A stretch of DNA of 9,629 nucleotides from Flavobacteriia bacterium (lineage in GTDB: Bacteria; Bacteroidota; Bacteroidia; Flavobacteriales; Schleiferiaceae): the NCBI GenBank assembly GCA_949516455.1, contig CATILC010000258.1, positions 1 to 9,629 of the forward strand. The letters are read 5' to 3'. A program made the position numbers and the translations under genes. Under the pieces are notes generated by a model that saw only the letters and a program-made list of their open reading frames with translations, was not told the origin of the DNA and did no database searches. Below are positions 1-7,008 of the stretch, piece after piece. Position 1 is the first letter of the stretch; the number at the start of each line of letters is the position of its first letter.

Positions 1-438
1 CTCATGAAATCCCAGCTCGATTGGAACCCCAGTGTTCTGCCGTTCCTGTTCAATAGAGGGGTGGCGTTCATTACATTGAGGCGAGAGAGCGATTTTGACA
101 CGGCACTTTCCATGTGCACAGCCATGCGCACAGGTCGTTACCACAGTGAGGAGGTGGCCGCAGACAAGAGCTTCGAAATCCCATTTACGGTCTTTGCCCA
201 ACAATTCAAAAGAGCGGAGCAAAATCGTCTTTTTCTCGAGCGATTTGCCTATGAAAATGAGTGTCTGTCACTGAATTACAAATCCCTGACCGAAGAGTGG
301 GGCAATACCATTCAAAAGATAGGCGGGCATTTGGGCATCGATGACCTTCAAGCAGGGCAGAGTTTGAAAAAATTGGATTTATCGGAGAAGGTCACAGTGA
401 CGAATCTCGATGCACTGCGAGAGCGATTCGGAAGCTGA
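1..438 (+). CDS. Sulfotransferase, C-terminal part (5' truncated by window edge)
   Basis: This is the C-terminal end of a probable PAPS-dependent sulfotransferase. The frame is open from base 1, so the methionine at base 4 is most likely internal. Numbering from that Met, residues 21-45 (AFITLRR, then LSMCTAMRTG) look like the 3'-phosphate-binding strand and helix of bacterial Stf0-like sulfotransferases: a hydrophobic strand, Arg26-Arg27, and Ser36 in the following helix. Residues 88-113 (LSLNYKSLTEEW, then HLGID) match the family's later segment, a tyrosine-containing strand, an acidic loop and a final LG(V/I) helix. The N-terminal PAPS loop lies outside the window and cannot be checked. 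The stop overlaps the next start by one base (TGATG), which suggests translational coupling to a second sulfotransferase. The substrate is unknown; context suggests a sugar of the exported polysaccharide. Confidence 0.68.
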   Translation, partial: LMKSQLDWNPSVLPFLFNRGVAFITLRRESDFDTALSMCTAMRTGRYHSEEVAADKSFEIPFTVFAQQFKRAEQNRLFLERFAYENECLSLNYKSLTEEWGNTIQKIGGHLGIDDLQAGQSLKKLDLSEKVTVTNLDALRERFGS

Positions 439-1295
439 TGGCTAAACTGGTCTATATCGTATCGGACCGCCGCGCAGGCTCCACACTCCTTCAGAACCTG
501 CTCGATCAGATACCAGGAATGGTTTCAGTAGGCGAATTGCGCATGCTTCAAGGACATCTGAAGCAGGAGGGACCTGGCGAATCCTGGGCGTGGCAATGCT
601 CTTGCCGGCAAGACCTGATCTCCTGTCCTGTGTGGTCAAAAATCCACGATCTGGTGGACTTGAAGAATCGTCGCACACGACTCGACCATTCTTTGTTCGA
701 ATCGCATCGAGTGAATGAAAGCCTTCAGCGTTATGCGCTGGAAGGCCAAATGGTGGCCGAAGACAGTCTGAAGATCCTGGACGCTGTCCGAAAGATCACC
801 AAAGCACAGACGGTGGTGGACAGTTCAAAGGATCCGATGCAGGCATATTATTTACATGCCCAACGGCCGGAATCGGTTCGATTGATCTTTCTTGAGCGTT
901 CGATCGATGAATTGGCCTATTCAAAAATCAAACACAGGGAGGGGAGGGTCCCCGGTCCTCTACGGATGTGGGCCTACCTGAATCGGGTGGGCCGTCAAAA
1001 CCGCTCGATCCGCGAGGTGGTCGATCGGGTGGAAGCCGATCATGTACATCGATTGACGTACAAGGCCCTGGCGATCGACCCCCGCGACGAATTAAGGAAG
1101 ATACTCGAGTTTCTTTCCTTCGATCCCATTCCAGAACAGCTGCCGGATTCACTGGAACCACAGAACGACCACAGCATTGGAGGAACGCCGTCCAGATTCC
1201 AGTCCAGTCCTGTGCGCTACGACGACAAGAGCGCAGCTTATTTCCGAAAGTATCCGCCTCTTTCCTACCTGACCAAAAAATGGCAAACAGCCTGA
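438..1295 (+). CDS. PAPS-dependent sulfotransferase family protein
   Basis: This is a complete 285-residue cytoplasmic protein with the two signatures of PAPS sulfotransferases. The 5'-phosphosulfate loop is at residues 9-18 (SDRRAGSTLL), directly after the first beta strand. The 3'-phosphate motif is at 150-162, with Arg154 and Ser162 eight residues apart. Three further segments are familiar from bacterial members: a Cys-rich stretch with Cys54, Cys56 and Cys63 followed by PVW; a VVDSSKDP segment at 126-133; and a C-terminal HSIGGTPSRF segment at 245-254. It probably transfers sulfate from PAPS to a sugar hydroxyl or amine of the repeat unit; the acceptor is not predictable. The ATG overlaps the preceding stop by one base, and the next gene begins three bases after its own stop. 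It is clearly different from the sulfotransferase at 4131, so the two are not a recent duplication. Confidence 0.85.
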   Translation: MAKLVYIVSDRRAGSTLLQNLLDQIPGMVSVGELRMLQGHLKQEGPGESWAWQCSCRQDLISCPVWSKIHDLVDLKNRRTRLDHSLFESHRVNESLQRYALEGQMVAEDSLKILDAVRKITKAQTVVDSSKDPMQAYYLHAQRPESVRLIFLERSIDELAYSKIKHREGRVPGPLRMWAYLNRVGRQNRSIREVVDRVEADHVHRLTYKALAIDPRDELRKILEFLSFDPIPEQLPDSLEPQNDHSIGGTPSRFQSSPVRYDDKSAAYFRKYPPLSYLTKKWQTA

Positions 1296-1298
1296 TCG

Positions 1299-2780
1299 GT
1301 GGCCAAGAGCGTTAAACGATCGATATTTTGGCAGGGCTTCAATGTAGCGGGCATAGCGATCATTCAGATCGTATATTATGCCCTCCTGGCGCGAATACTG
1401 AGTCCTAAGGAATTTGGTTTGATCGCCATCGCGCAGTCGTTCCTCAATCTGGCCACTCTTTTTTCTCAGGTGGGCATGGGGCCTGCGCTCGTTCAGCACA
1501 AGGATCCGCACGATCGCCATTTGTCCACCGCCTTTTGGGCTCATTGCGGATTTGGAATCGTGCTCTACGCTCTGATCTATCTGTCGGCACCCTGGATCGG
1601 TTCATTCTTTGGATCCGATGCGCTGGCGGCCATATTGCCTATACTCTCCGTAGGGTTTCTTTTCTCATCCGCTTCCGCGAGTTCGCTGTCCATGATCCAA
1701 AGGAGCATGGATTTTCGCTATCTCTTCATGGCCGAGAACGCCTCCTTTCTCGCAGGCATGATCACAGGTCTTACATGTGCCTATCGAGGTTTCGGGGTTT
1801 GGTCGATCGTCTACGGAACTTTGGTGCAACAGGCTTGTCTACTGCTCTTTTCGGTTTACCGCATACGGATCCCGCTGGGCGTGGCATGGTCTACCGCTGC
1901 TTTTAAGGAGCTCTTTCACTTTGGTGCGGGCCTCACCCTGATCCGCATCAACAACTATCTGACCAACTCAGGGGTCAATCTTCTATTGGGCCGGCTGATG
2001 AGTCTGAACATTCTGGGCCTCTTCGAGCGATCGTACCGGACCATGATGATCCCCGGGAAATTGTTGGGTGATGTCATCGACAAGGTCATGTTTCCGGCCA
2101 TGTCCAAACTGCAGGATGATGAGGAAGAACTCAGCAGGATGTACGAGCGGAATTTGAGCTACAGTCTTTTGATCACTCTGCCCCTCGGCCTGTGGTTGTC
2201 ACTGAATTCTGAATGGGTCGTGCAGATTCTGCTGGGTCCACAGTGGCTGAAGACAGTACCGGCTTTACAGATCCTTTTTCTCGCTGTTCCCGTTCGGGTC
2301 ACCATGCGGCTTACAGATTCAGTCATTCGGGCCAAGGGCCTGGTCTATCGCAGCGCAGCGCGCAAGTTCCTTTACACGCTTGTTCTTTTTGCCGGGCTTT
2401 ACTGGGGCAGTGATCACGGGCTGATCGGCTTGAGTTGGGTCATCCTCGGAGCCTCTGTTTTCCAATACATCAATATGTCGGCTCTTGCGGTCCAGCGCAT
2501 GAATATGACTTGGGAGGTCCAATGGCGGCCGTTTCTCCAGGCCGTGCCAAGCCTTCTGCTTTTCATTCTTCCTGCTCTTCTTTTCACGCAATTCATGGGC
2601 GATGCTCTTTTTCTCGCCAAGTTGTTCGGCACAACTGGGACGTTTATTGCAGGCATTGTTGCAATTTTGATCATGTATCGTTGGTATCCGAAATTTTTAG
2701 GATCCCATTCGGTTGAACTGATCGCAATTATGGACCGACAGGTCAAAAAAAGAACAGGATTCAGCTTGAGCAGAAGATGA
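1299..2780 (+). CDS. wzx: Wzx-type oligosaccharide flippase (MOP/PST family)
   Basis: This is a 493-residue, very hydrophobic inner-membrane protein of the polysaccharide transporter type. It probably moves the lipid-linked repeat unit from the cytoplasmic to the periplasmic face. The N-terminus is typical of WzxC-like flippases: a short basic start, then WQGFNVAGIAIIQIVYYALL as the first helix, ARILSPKEFGLIAIA at 31-45, and SQVGMGPALVQ at 56-66. Hydrophobic helices recur to about residue 475, consistent with 12-14 membrane segments, and the tail is basic. The length is normal for the family. The start is a GTG: an in-frame TGA, the previous gene's stop at 1293-1295, lies two codons upstream, and the GTG gives the expected MAKS-type N-terminus. 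No clear ribosome binding site is seen, so coupling from the upstream gene is likely. The stop overlaps the next start as ATGA. Confidence 0.9.
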   Translation: MAKSVKRSIFWQGFNVAGIAIIQIVYYALLARILSPKEFGLIAIAQSFLNLATLFSQVGMGPALVQHKDPHDRHLSTAFWAHCGFGIVLYALIYLSAPWIGSFFGSDALAAILPILSVGFLFSSASASSLSMIQRSMDFRYLFMAENASFLAGMITGLTCAYRGFGVWSIVYGTLVQQACLLLFSVYRIRIPLGVAWSTAAFKELFHFGAGLTLIRINNYLTNSGVNLLLGRLMSLNILGLFERSYRTMMIPGKLLGDVIDKVMFPAMSKLQDDEEELSRMYERNLSYSLLITLPLGLWLSLNSEWVVQILLGPQWLKTVPALQILFLAVPVRVTMRLTDSVIRAKGLVYRSAARKFLYTLVLFAGLYWGSDHGLIGLSWVILGASVFQYINMSALAVQRMNMTWEVQWRPFLQAVPSLLLFILPALLFTQFMGDALFLAKLFGTTGTFIAGIVAILIMYRWYPKFLGSHSVELIAIMDRQVKKRTGFSLSRR

Positions 2781-4141
2781 GCCGCAACCTGAAACTCGCA
2801 TCCATCCTCTTTGTGCTCGTTCTGTGGGCGTCGATGATGATCAGTTATCCTCCTCTGCTGGTTTTGGGTGCCTTGCCGTTCATTCTTTCCAACCGGATCT
2901 TTCTGGTACCCTTCATGATCCTTTTGCCGGTGGTAGAGGGAGGTTTCATTCTTCCTTTTGCGGTACCTACAGAGACCTTCACTTTGCTCTTCATAGCCCC
3001 GCTACTGGCTTTTGACATTTTTATGAGCAATCAGGAAAAGACAGTGGCAGATGCCAATATCACGCGCTTTTATGCGTCGTATGTCTTTTTGGTCGCATTT
3101 GGAGCATTCATCGCCATCAACTCCGCTCGTCTGGAAATCAGGGATTCGACCATCTTGGTGAACAGTGCGGTCATTGTTGGTCAGTTACTGTTCTTTTTCG
3201 TCCTCTACATGGCTTTCGTGCAGTTGGGAATACCCAAGATACGGCAGGGACTGCAGGTCATGGAATTCATTTCTGTTCCGCTGTTCATCGGATTTTTCAT
3301 TTACATGAATTTTCGCGGCATCGAATACGGATTCAATGAGTATCTGAATTTCGGATTCACCAGCCACGGAACGTTTTCTGCCTCCGTTGTGGGCCTGTCC
3401 TCTTATCTCCTTTATCGTTTCATTCCTCCCGGACGCAGTTTTGCTCAGCGGATATGGGTGATCCCTCCGATCCTGATGAGCATTTGGATCATCACGAAAT
3501 CCGATTCACGAAACGGACTGCTATCTCTTTTCATCATGTTCGTCTTGTCCATCATTGTTTTGAGGGGATCGACCGTGAGTGCCCGCAGAGGGCTGATCCT
3601 TGGATTCGTCTCTCTCGGCTTTTTGGTATTCATTGCCGGAACATGGAACAGCCCCACCTTCGTTCAGATCCGCAGCCAATTTTCTGATGCCAACGCCATT
3701 GCAGAGGTCTCCACTGGCAGGACACGGCTTTGGTCGGCGGGCCTGCAGGGCTTCCTGGAAAGGCCACTGACGGGGCATGGAGGAGATAATCAGATCTCCA
3801 GGCAATATGCTGAACGAACGGTCGGCATCAACAATGTGCTGCACAACACCATTCTGGAAGTGGCTTTTCAGTACGGTCTGGTTGGTCTCGCGCTGTACTT
3901 CTTTTTACAAATACGCATTGTTCAGGCCTATTTCAAGGTGCAAACCGGCATCAACAAACGACCAATGGAAGACGATGGCGTATTTCTCCTTCCCTTTCTG
4001 ACCTATTTCTCCCTCCTCTTTTCGGCCCTTTTCGTCAGTTGGATATGGCGTTCTCTCGTTTGGTACCATGTGGGACTGCTCTTTGCCATATTGACCCTTC
4101 ACAAGAGAAGCTTGAAATCTGCTGTGACCGATGCTGCCTAA
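2777..4141 (+). CDS. Wzy-like polysaccharide polymerase / O-antigen ligase family membrane protein
   Basis: This is a 454-residue polytopic membrane protein of the O-antigen ligase/polymerase superfamily. About ten or more hydrophobic segments are visible. Family landmarks are an SDSRNGLLSL segment at 242-251 after a membrane helix, the periplasmic-loop pattern RTRLW at 315-319 with ERPLTGHGGD at 328-337, and HNTILEVAFQYGLVGLALY at 356-374. The last is the classic HN..LE....GL.G signature before a late helix. Beside a flippase it is most simply the Wzy polymerase, joining repeat units at the periplasmic face. A WaaL-type ligase role cannot be excluded from sequence alone, because the two share this domain. 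The start overlaps the flippase stop as ATGA, and the 3' end overlaps the next gene by 11 bases. Confidence 0.87.
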   Translation: MSRNLKLASILFVLVLWASMMISYPPLLVLGALPFILSNRIFLVPFMILLPVVEGGFILPFAVPTETFTLLFIAPLLAFDIFMSNQEKTVADANITRFYASYVFLVAFGAFIAINSARLEIRDSTILVNSAVIVGQLLFFFVLYMAFVQLGIPKIRQGLQVMEFISVPLFIGFFIYMNFRGIEYGFNEYLNFGFTSHGTFSASVVGLSSYLLYRFIPPGRSFAQRIWVIPPILMSIWIITKSDSRNGLLSLFIMFVLSIIVLRGSTVSARRGLILGFVSLGFLVFIAGTWNSPTFVQIRSQFSDANAIAEVSTGRTRLWSAGLQGFLERPLTGHGGDNQISRQYAERTVGINNVLHNTILEVAFQYGLVGLALYFFLQIRIVQAYFKVQTGINKRPMEDDGVFLLPFLTYFSLLFSALFVSWIWRSLVWYHVGLLFAILTLHKRSLKSAVTDAA

Positions 4142-5039
4142 CTTCATTGTTCTGGGGGCCCAAAAAGCCGGTACGACGAGCCTTCATGAGGGCCTGTCTC
4201 AGCATCCAGACATTTATTCAGCACCGGAGCTAAAGGACAGAGACTACTTCAGCAATCCGGACCGAAGAGACGATCCGCTGACCCACATAGGCCCTTTCTT
4301 GAAGGGCATCAAGAAGGAATCGATCGTGTTGCATACCCATGTGAATTACCTGCTCTATCGACAGGCCATCGAGAACATTGAAAAGTTCTGTTCAAAAGAA
4401 GTCCGCCTAGCTGTCATCCTGAGGGCTCCGACCGACCGGGCGGTAAGCGCCTTTAATTATTTCAAAAAGCTCAGAAGGGAAAATCGGCCTTTGAACGAGG
4501 CGCTCGACTATACGCCAGGGATCATTCAGGATTTTTCTTTCGAAAACAATGATTTTACCTACCTGGAGCACGGTCTTTATGCACGGCAGCTCGAAGTGCT
4601 ATACAGTGCGTTTCCTCCCGAGCAGATCCTGTTACTTGACTTTGAAGAGTTCAGGTCCAACGCCGCGGAAGTAGGAAATGCGATCTGCAAGTTCATAGAA
4701 GTGGACCCTTCCATCGTTCTGGATTTCAAGTTCCGGAATGTAACCGGCCAAGTGAAGAGCGAAGCCATTCAGGACATTCTATCCACGGGGTGGGTGCGCA
4801 AGAAATTTCAGCCCGTCATCGATCGTTTCACCACACTGGATATGAGAACACGGGTCAAGGAGCAACTCTCCGAATGGAATACATCGAAAAAGAAATACAA
4901 GCCGGAGATTCCGGATGAAGCATTGCGCTCCAAATTGGAACGGGTCTTTGCCGATGATGTGCGCCGACTGGTGGAAGATTTTGGATTTGAGGCAGCAAGA
5001 GAATGGCCCGAATTTGTGGCAAATACCTCCGGTGGTTAA
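4131..5039 (+). CDS. Heparan-sulfate/NodH-type sulfotransferase (Sulfotransfer_1-like)
   Basis: This is a complete 302-residue PAPS-dependent sulfotransferase of the type that includes heparan sulfate N- and O-sulfotransferases and rhizobial NodH. Residues 5-18 show the first strand and the phosphosulfate loop (FIVLGAQKAGTTSL), with the catalytic-type Lys12. A KDRDYF segment at 35-40 sits where relatives carry an acidic residue before an aromatic pair. The 3'-phosphate motif is at 94-106, with Arg98 and Ser106 correctly spaced. HGLYARQLE (147-155) and LLLDFEEF (167-174) are further family landmarks. It probably sulfates a sugar of the repeat unit in the cytoplasm before export. The start lies 11 bases inside the upstream polymerase gene and no ribosome binding site is obvious, so it may depend on translational coupling. 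It ends directly against the next start (TAA then ATG). Confidence 0.9.
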   Translation: MLPNFIVLGAQKAGTTSLHEGLSQHPDIYSAPELKDRDYFSNPDRRDDPLTHIGPFLKGIKKESIVLHTHVNYLLYRQAIENIEKFCSKEVRLAVILRAPTDRAVSAFNYFKKLRRENRPLNEALDYTPGIIQDFSFENNDFTYLEHGLYARQLEVLYSAFPPEQILLLDFEEFRSNAAEVGNAICKFIEVDPSIVLDFKFRNVTGQVKSEAIQDILSTGWVRKKFQPVIDRFTTLDMRTRVKEQLSEWNTSKKKYKPEIPDEALRSKLERVFADDVRRLVEDFGFEAAREWPEFVANTSGG

Positions 5040-6158
5040 ATGAGGATATTGGAATTCATACCGGTATTCATCGATGGCGGCGCAGAACGATTCGTGGTCG
5101 ATATCGCCTCTGAATTTTCCAATGAAGGGCACAAAGTGCACATCAGTTCACTCTTTGCGCAGGATGCAGAGGGAATGAAGTATTTTTCTGAGTGGGACGG
5201 CCGGATCGAACGTTCCTTTCTGGATAAGCAGTTGGGTATGGATCTGCGCATACTTTGGCGTTTGGCCCGATTGATCAGAGATTTCCAACCAGATATCATC
5301 CACACGCATCTCAGAGTGGTCAATTACATCGCCCTGGTCCAGTTATTCAGTTGGAAGAAAGTACCCGTTGTACATACAGTGCACAACCACGCACCTGCAG
5401 AGGTGATCGGTTCAAAGGAAAAGACCATACGCGAATGGCTCTTGAAATTCAAGCGCATCCATCCAGTGACCATCTCACAGGTGAGTGACGAATCATTCTC
5501 TGCCTTTTACCCGGGGATGAAGGCCAAGAGGATCGACAACGGACGCTCTTTTCCGAAAAAGACAGATTCTTTCGATGAAGTTGCAGATTGGTTTGAGCAG
5601 ATGCGCGGCGCTTTTGGAAGCGATGTGAAGGTTTGGGTCAACATCGGCCGATTGACCCCTCAAAAGAACCAAGTGGTGCTCGTTCAGGCATTCACCGAAT
5701 TCTTGAGATCGGGACACAACGGTCTGTTGGTCATTCTGGGAACCGAACGGCCGCCCTGGTCGGATCCGATCATGGAGGGGATCAAGCCGTACTTAGGCGA
5801 CCGCATCCTTTGGCTCGGGGGAAAGAGCAATGCGACGGACTATGTGCACCTGGCCCATTTTTTTATTCTAAGTTCCTTGTACGAGGGAATGCCGATCAGT
5901 CTGATCGAAGCCATGGCCACCGGCTGTCTGCCTGTATGCACGAATGTGGGCGGCATACCGGAAATGATCGATCCGCATGGGGTCATGATCTCGGGTACGG
6001 AGGTGGATGGGGTCTTGGAGGGCATGAAGGCAGCCTCTGCGCTTTCCGAGGAAGAAAAGAAGGAGCGTACAGAGGAGCTGAGGGTCCGCTATGAGGAGCG
6101 ATACAGTTTGAGGCGCAGTGCAGAGGCCTATCTTGACTATTTCAATACCCTGCTGTGA
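5040..6158 (+). CDS. GT4-family glycosyltransferase
   Basis: This is a 372-residue retaining glycosyltransferase with the GT-B fold, family GT4. The N-terminal acceptor domain carries the GGAER loop at 13-17 and PDIIHTHLR at 84-92. The nucleotide-sugar domain starts near 196 with the VWVNIGRLTPQKN segment, whose Arg204 and Lys209 are the usual diphosphate-contacting residues. The donor-binding E-x7-E motif is at Glu282 and Glu290 (YEGMPISLIEAMATG), followed by TNVGGIPEMI. It should add one sugar to the lipid-linked repeat on the cytoplasmic side of the membrane; donor and linkage are not predictable. The ATG follows the upstream stop with no gap. The stop overlaps the next gene's GTG start by four bases (GTGA). 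Confidence 0.9.
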   Translation: MRILEFIPVFIDGGAERFVVDIASEFSNEGHKVHISSLFAQDAEGMKYFSEWDGRIERSFLDKQLGMDLRILWRLARLIRDFQPDIIHTHLRVVNYIALVQLFSWKKVPVVHTVHNHAPAEVIGSKEKTIREWLLKFKRIHPVTISQVSDESFSAFYPGMKAKRIDNGRSFPKKTDSFDEVADWFEQMRGAFGSDVKVWVNIGRLTPQKNQVVLVQAFTEFLRSGHNGLLVILGTERPPWSDPIMEGIKPYLGDRILWLGGKSNATDYVHLAHFFILSSLYEGMPISLIEAMATGCLPVCTNVGGIPEMIDPHGVMISGTEVDGVLEGMKAASALSEEEKKERTEELRVRYEERYSLRRSAEAYLDYFNTLL

Positions 6159-6925
6159 GGCACCTGATCGCTTCGGCCCTTTGTCTGTTCCTGCTTCCGT
6201 TGGAGGCGCAATTGGACACGCTCCGCTTCCGACGACTCACTTTTGATTCCACCTACTCGCTGATCGAGGAAAAGGGCGTCTTCCGCTTTGAAGTCCGCCC
6301 TGATGACTATGTGTTCAATGGCAACCGCTCCCAGATGCAGTCGGACACCATGAAAGCACACCATTATTCCTTTGACTTCAAGGTGGAACGCTACCGCCAC
6401 ATGGAAGGGGCATTCTTTGCACTGGTCGACTGGCACCTGCATCCAAAGATCGCCCGGGAGAATGCCTACAAGGGCTGGGGCCATCGCTCGGTAGTGGCTG
6501 TGATACTGAACAAGGGTCGGGTGGAGGTTGGCTTGCGTCCGATGAATAAGGGCCGGTTGAAAAAAGTCCTGCGCATGCCATTGGACACTGGGTGGATGCA
6601 CTTTGAGATGGCTGTGAACTGGTCACCCGATCCCGAGAAAGGATCTGTCCGGATCAAGTTGCAGCAGGACAGCGTGGCGCTGGACGGCATTCCGACCTTG
6701 TACATGGACGGAAAGGCACCGTTCTTCAAACTTGGCATTTACAAAAGCTTTGTGCATACAGATACCGCGGTGGTTTCTTACAGGAACATTCGGGTGGATG
6801 AAAGGCCGTCAACACCGGATTGGGTACGTCCGGCCAAGGGTGCAGGTAAGGGATACAAGAAGAACGGAATCGATAAAGGTTTTGATCTCGAACGCTATGA
6901 GCGCTACCGCAACCGGAAGAAATAA
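6155..6925 (+). CDS. Secreted polysaccharide-lyase-like protein (heparin lyase I / glucuronan lyase fold)
   Basis: This is a 256-residue exported protein. Residues 1-19 form a short signal peptide (MRHLIASALCLFLLPLEAQ), with cleavage probable around Ala18-Gln19. The rest resembles the jelly-roll polysaccharide lyases of the PL13/PL20 type. FRFEVRPDD with GNRSQMQ (43-62) corresponds to the strand usually reading R.E.R..D...G.R.E. ALVDWHLHP (89-97) corresponds to the core strand with a conserved Trp-His. GWMHFEMAVNWSPDPEKG (146-163) and the APFFKLGIYKS segment (188-198) are close to the family's late strands, and VVSYRNIRV (206-214) ends the fold. Two deviations from the pattern I recall are Gln60 in place of Glu and Asp92 in place of Gln. 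The last 33 residues are strongly basic. A role in trimming or releasing the polymer is inference; a non-catalytic binding role is possible. The start is a GTG overlapping the glycosyltransferase stop. Confidence 0.6.
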   Translation: MRHLIASALCLFLLPLEAQLDTLRFRRLTFDSTYSLIEEKGVFRFEVRPDDYVFNGNRSQMQSDTMKAHHYSFDFKVERYRHMEGAFFALVDWHLHPKIARENAYKGWGHRSVVAVILNKGRVEVGLRPMNKGRLKKVLRMPLDTGWMHFEMAVNWSPDPEKGSVRIKLQQDSVALDGIPTLYMDGKAPFFKLGIYKSFVHTDTAVVSYRNIRVDERPSTPDWVRPAKGAGKGYKKNGIDKGFDLERYERYRNRKK

Positions 6926-7008
6926 GTGCTTCATTCCATGGGATATGGAAGGGATTTTAGTTTCTTTAACACGGCCTTAGGCCAAAGACGCGATCCTTTA
7001 TCGTTCCC
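6926..7008 (+). other. Intergenic gap, the only one longer than a few bases
   Basis: These 83 bases separate two tightly packed gene blocks. They contain the hairpin at 6934-6950 and an 11-base palindrome, GGCCTTAGGCC, at 6973-6983, about 25 bases before the next start. I looked for a Bacteroidota-type promoter (TAnnTTTG with an upstream TTG) and saw only a poor partial match at 6958-6965 (TAGTTTCT), with no convincing upstream element. A promoter for the downstream block is plausible but not shown. No small gene or RNA is recognised here. Confidence 0.45.
6934..6950 (+). terminator. Possible weak terminator hairpin after the lyase-like gene
   Basis: TTCCAT at 6934-6939 and ATGGAA at 6945-6950 are perfect six-base inverted repeats around a five-base loop, beginning nine bases after the stop codon. 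A T-rich stretch (about 6954-6968) follows. The stem is short and AT-moderate, so this may be only a weak or partial terminator, or chance. It lies in the only intergenic gap of the window, which is where a terminator would be expected if transcription is divided. Confidence 0.25.

Noticed and set aside
1..438. Treating the first frame as a complete small 144-residue protein starting at base 4
   Set aside because: The frame is open to the window edge and begins in the middle of a sulfotransferase domain without its PAPS loop, so it is a truncated gene and the Met at base 4 is probably internal.
928..1315. Overlapping open frames on both strands with similar peptide stretches (CTSIDV and DRPPR), suggesting a hidden gene or duplicated peptide
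   Set aside because: The likeness comes from the imperfect inverted repeat around 1008-1091 read on opposite strands. The real gene in this region is the sulfotransferase at 438-1295.
1296..1400. A later ATG start for the flippase in place of the GTG at 1299
   Set aside because: Later starts would remove the first membrane helix and the typical N-terminal segment, and the GTG fits directly after the previous stop.
6950..7008. Possible Bacteroidota promoter before the acetyltransferase
   Set aside because: TAGTTTCT at 6958-6965 matches only part of TAnnTTTG, and no upstream TTG element stands at a suitable distance. Not enough to annotate.
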